A DNA stretch of 6,304 nt, taken from the NCBI GenBank assembly GCA_937871735.1, contig CALMOI010000060.1, positions 1 through 6,304 on the forward strand. The letters are read 5' to 3'. Of the stretch, positions 5,483 through 6,304 are shown in pieces. The position numbers were made by a program, and so were the translations under genes. Every line of letters starts with the position of its first letter. Position 1 is the first letter of the stretch. The DNA comes from an uncultured Comamonadaceae bacterium (GTDB taxonomy: Bacteria; Pseudomonadota; Gammaproteobacteria; Burkholderiales; Burkholderiaceae_C). The notes under the pieces were generated by a model. It ran no database searches. It saw nothing but the letters and a program-made list of their open reading frames with translations, and was not told the DNA's origin.

Positions 5483-6073
5483 ATGGACAGCATCAAAGCA
5501 GAAATTGCCGCCACTGCCGCCCGCATGGTGGTCGAAGAGGGGCTGGAATACGGCCCCGCCAAGCGCCGCGCGCTCAAGCAATTGGGCTTGCCCAGTCGCA
5601 CCGCGCTGCCCAACAACGACGAGGTGGAAGACGAGGTCATCGCCTACATCGCCTTGTTTTGCGCTGACACGCAACCCGCCGAGTTGGCCGCGCTGCGCGC
5701 CTTGGCGTTGGTGTGGATGCAGCGCATGGCCGAGTTTCGCCCGCATCTGGCCGGAGCGGTGTGGCACGGCACCGCCACGCGCTTGTCTGACATCTACATC
5801 CAACTGTTTTGCGACGACTCCAAATCGGCAGAAATTGCCCTCATCAACCACCATGTGGACTACGAGCCGCGCATGGTGACGGGCTTTCAAGGTGATTCGG
5901 TCGAGGCCTTGAGCCTGCACAGCCGCTGCCCCGCTTTGGGCGAACACGAAACCATCGGCGTGCATTTGCTGGTCTACGATCTAGACGACTTGCGAGGTGC
6001 CTTGCGTCCCGATGCCAAAGGCCGCACCCCAAGGGGGGATTTGGCCGCAGTACGTGCGCTGTTAGCGGCATGA
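5483..6073 (+). CDS. Hypothetical protein, 196 aa, possible degenerate nucleotidyltransferase-like motif
   Basis: I cannot assign a function. The frame is open from 5441, but the first ATG (5483) is chosen because the upstream GTG would start inside the divergent promoter gap. Residues 1-80 look mostly helical, with a basic patch (P-A-K-R-R-A-L-K-Q-L-G-L, 25-36) and an acidic stretch (N-N-D-E-V-E-D-E-V, 44-52). Residues 91-109 read G-A-V-W-H-G-T-A-T-R-L-S-D-I-Y-I-Q-L-F, which recalls the G-S/T ... S-D-I-D-L active site of small nucleotidyltransferases; the second acidic residue is replaced by Tyr105 and the spacing is short. The C-terminal part has H-L-L-V-Y-D-L-D-D-L-R-G (161-172). No signal peptide or membrane helix is seen. 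It is divergent from mpl and 7 bases before a TlpA-like gene, so it probably heads an operon with that gene. Confidence 0.8.
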   Translation: MDSIKAEIAATAARMVVEEGLEYGPAKRRALKQLGLPSRTALPNNDEVEDEVIAYIALFCADTQPAELAALRALALVWMQRMAEFRPHLAGAVWHGTATRLSDIYIQLFCDDSKSAEIALINHHVDYEPRMVTGFQGDSVEALSLHSRCPALGEHETIGVHLLVYDLDDLRGALRPDAKGRTPRGDLAAVRALLAA

Positions 6074-6080
6074 TGCGGGC

Positions 6081-6304
6081 ATGAACTCTGATCAACCCCA
6101 CCCCGCAGCGCCCGCATCAGCTCCACCACTGCGGCGGCGTGCGCTGTTTGCCGGTGTGGCTGCTGCTGCCACGCTGGGTGGCGCGGGCGTGGCCTGGTGG
6201 CGCTAGCAGCCACATGCGACTGATGCAGCCCCCGCTGCTGAGTTTGCCGAGTTTTGGTCACGCAGCTTTGAGCAACCCAATGGGCAAACTTTGGCATTAC
6301 AAAC
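6081..6304 (+). pseudogene. TlpA/ResA-like thioredoxin-family protein, interrupted by in-frame TAG, 3' end outside window
   Basis: From ATG 6081 the frame encodes a Pro/Ala-rich N-terminus, then L-R-R-R-A-L-F-A-G-V and an alanine/glycine hydrophobic stretch ending G-V-A-W-W-R: a membrane anchor or Tat-like signal. A TAG at 6204-6206 (codon 42) follows. The same frame then continues open to the window end, with E-F-W-S-R-S-F-E-Q-P-N-G-Q-T-L-A-L-Q (from about 6249), typical of the start of the periplasmic TlpA/ResA redoxin domain just before the W-C-x-x-C motif, which lies beyond the window. One base change (from TGG or CAG, for example) would explain the stop. No in-frame ATG restart is visible after it. 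A sequencing error is the main alternative. There is no strong ribosome binding site; the gene starts 7 bases after the previous stop and may be translationally coupled. Confidence 0.65.

Noticed and set aside
5414..5965. Upstream extension of the mpl frame on the minus strand to 651 residues
   Set aside because: The extension is antisense to the 196-aa gene, and MHIHILGICGTFMGG at 5413 matches the true N-terminus of Mpl proteins.
6204..6206. Recoded TAG (amber readthrough or pyrrolysine)
   Set aside because: TAG is used as the normal stop of the ATPase gene here, and nothing in the window supports suppression; a nonsense mutation or sequencing error is simpler.

Overview
The window is GC-rich, densely coded DNA with no rRNA, tRNA, CRISPR array or intact mobile element. 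The proteins (a class I DAHP synthase, Mpl, a GspE/PulE ATPase with a tetracysteine motif, a TlpA-like protein) and the gene order suggest a betaproteobacterium of the Burkholderiales, probably Comamonadaceae-like. That placement is inferred from protein character and remembered gene neighbourhoods, not from a search.

Left part (1-2064, + strand): the 3' end of a gene that resembles the C-terminus of a spermidine-synthase-like protein, then, 8 bases later, a complete secretion/pilus assembly ATPase of the GspE/PilB family with no other pilus or secretion genes beside it. Middle part (2065-3592, + strand): a roughly 400-base non-coding stretch and then the gene for DAHP synthase, the first enzyme of aromatic amino acid synthesis. 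That stretch holds the most interesting element of the window. It encodes a 23-residue leader peptide with seven consecutive aromatic codons (Phe-Tyr-Phe-Tyr-Phe-Trp-Phe), followed by three mutually exclusive RNA hairpins, the last a Rho-independent terminator, 50 bases before the DAHP synthase start. This is the architecture of ribosome-mediated transcription attenuation and would tie DAHP synthase expression to charged Phe, Tyr and Trp tRNA.

Right part (3593-6304): a 103-residue protein of unknown function (+) converges on and overlaps by 9 bases the end of mpl (-), the ligase that recycles murein tripeptide. Divergent from mpl, across a 69-base gap, is a 196-residue protein of unknown function (+). 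Seven bases after it begins a TlpA/ResA-like thioredoxin-family gene, cut off by the window end and carrying an in-frame TAG between its membrane anchor/signal and the start of its redoxin region.

A shared feature is that three starts (the leader peptide, mpl and the 196-residue gene) lack a Shine-Dalgarno sequence and have a -10-like hexamer only 7-8 bases upstream, so they may be leaderless or nearly so. The DAHP synthase and the 103-residue gene have clear ribosome binding sites.
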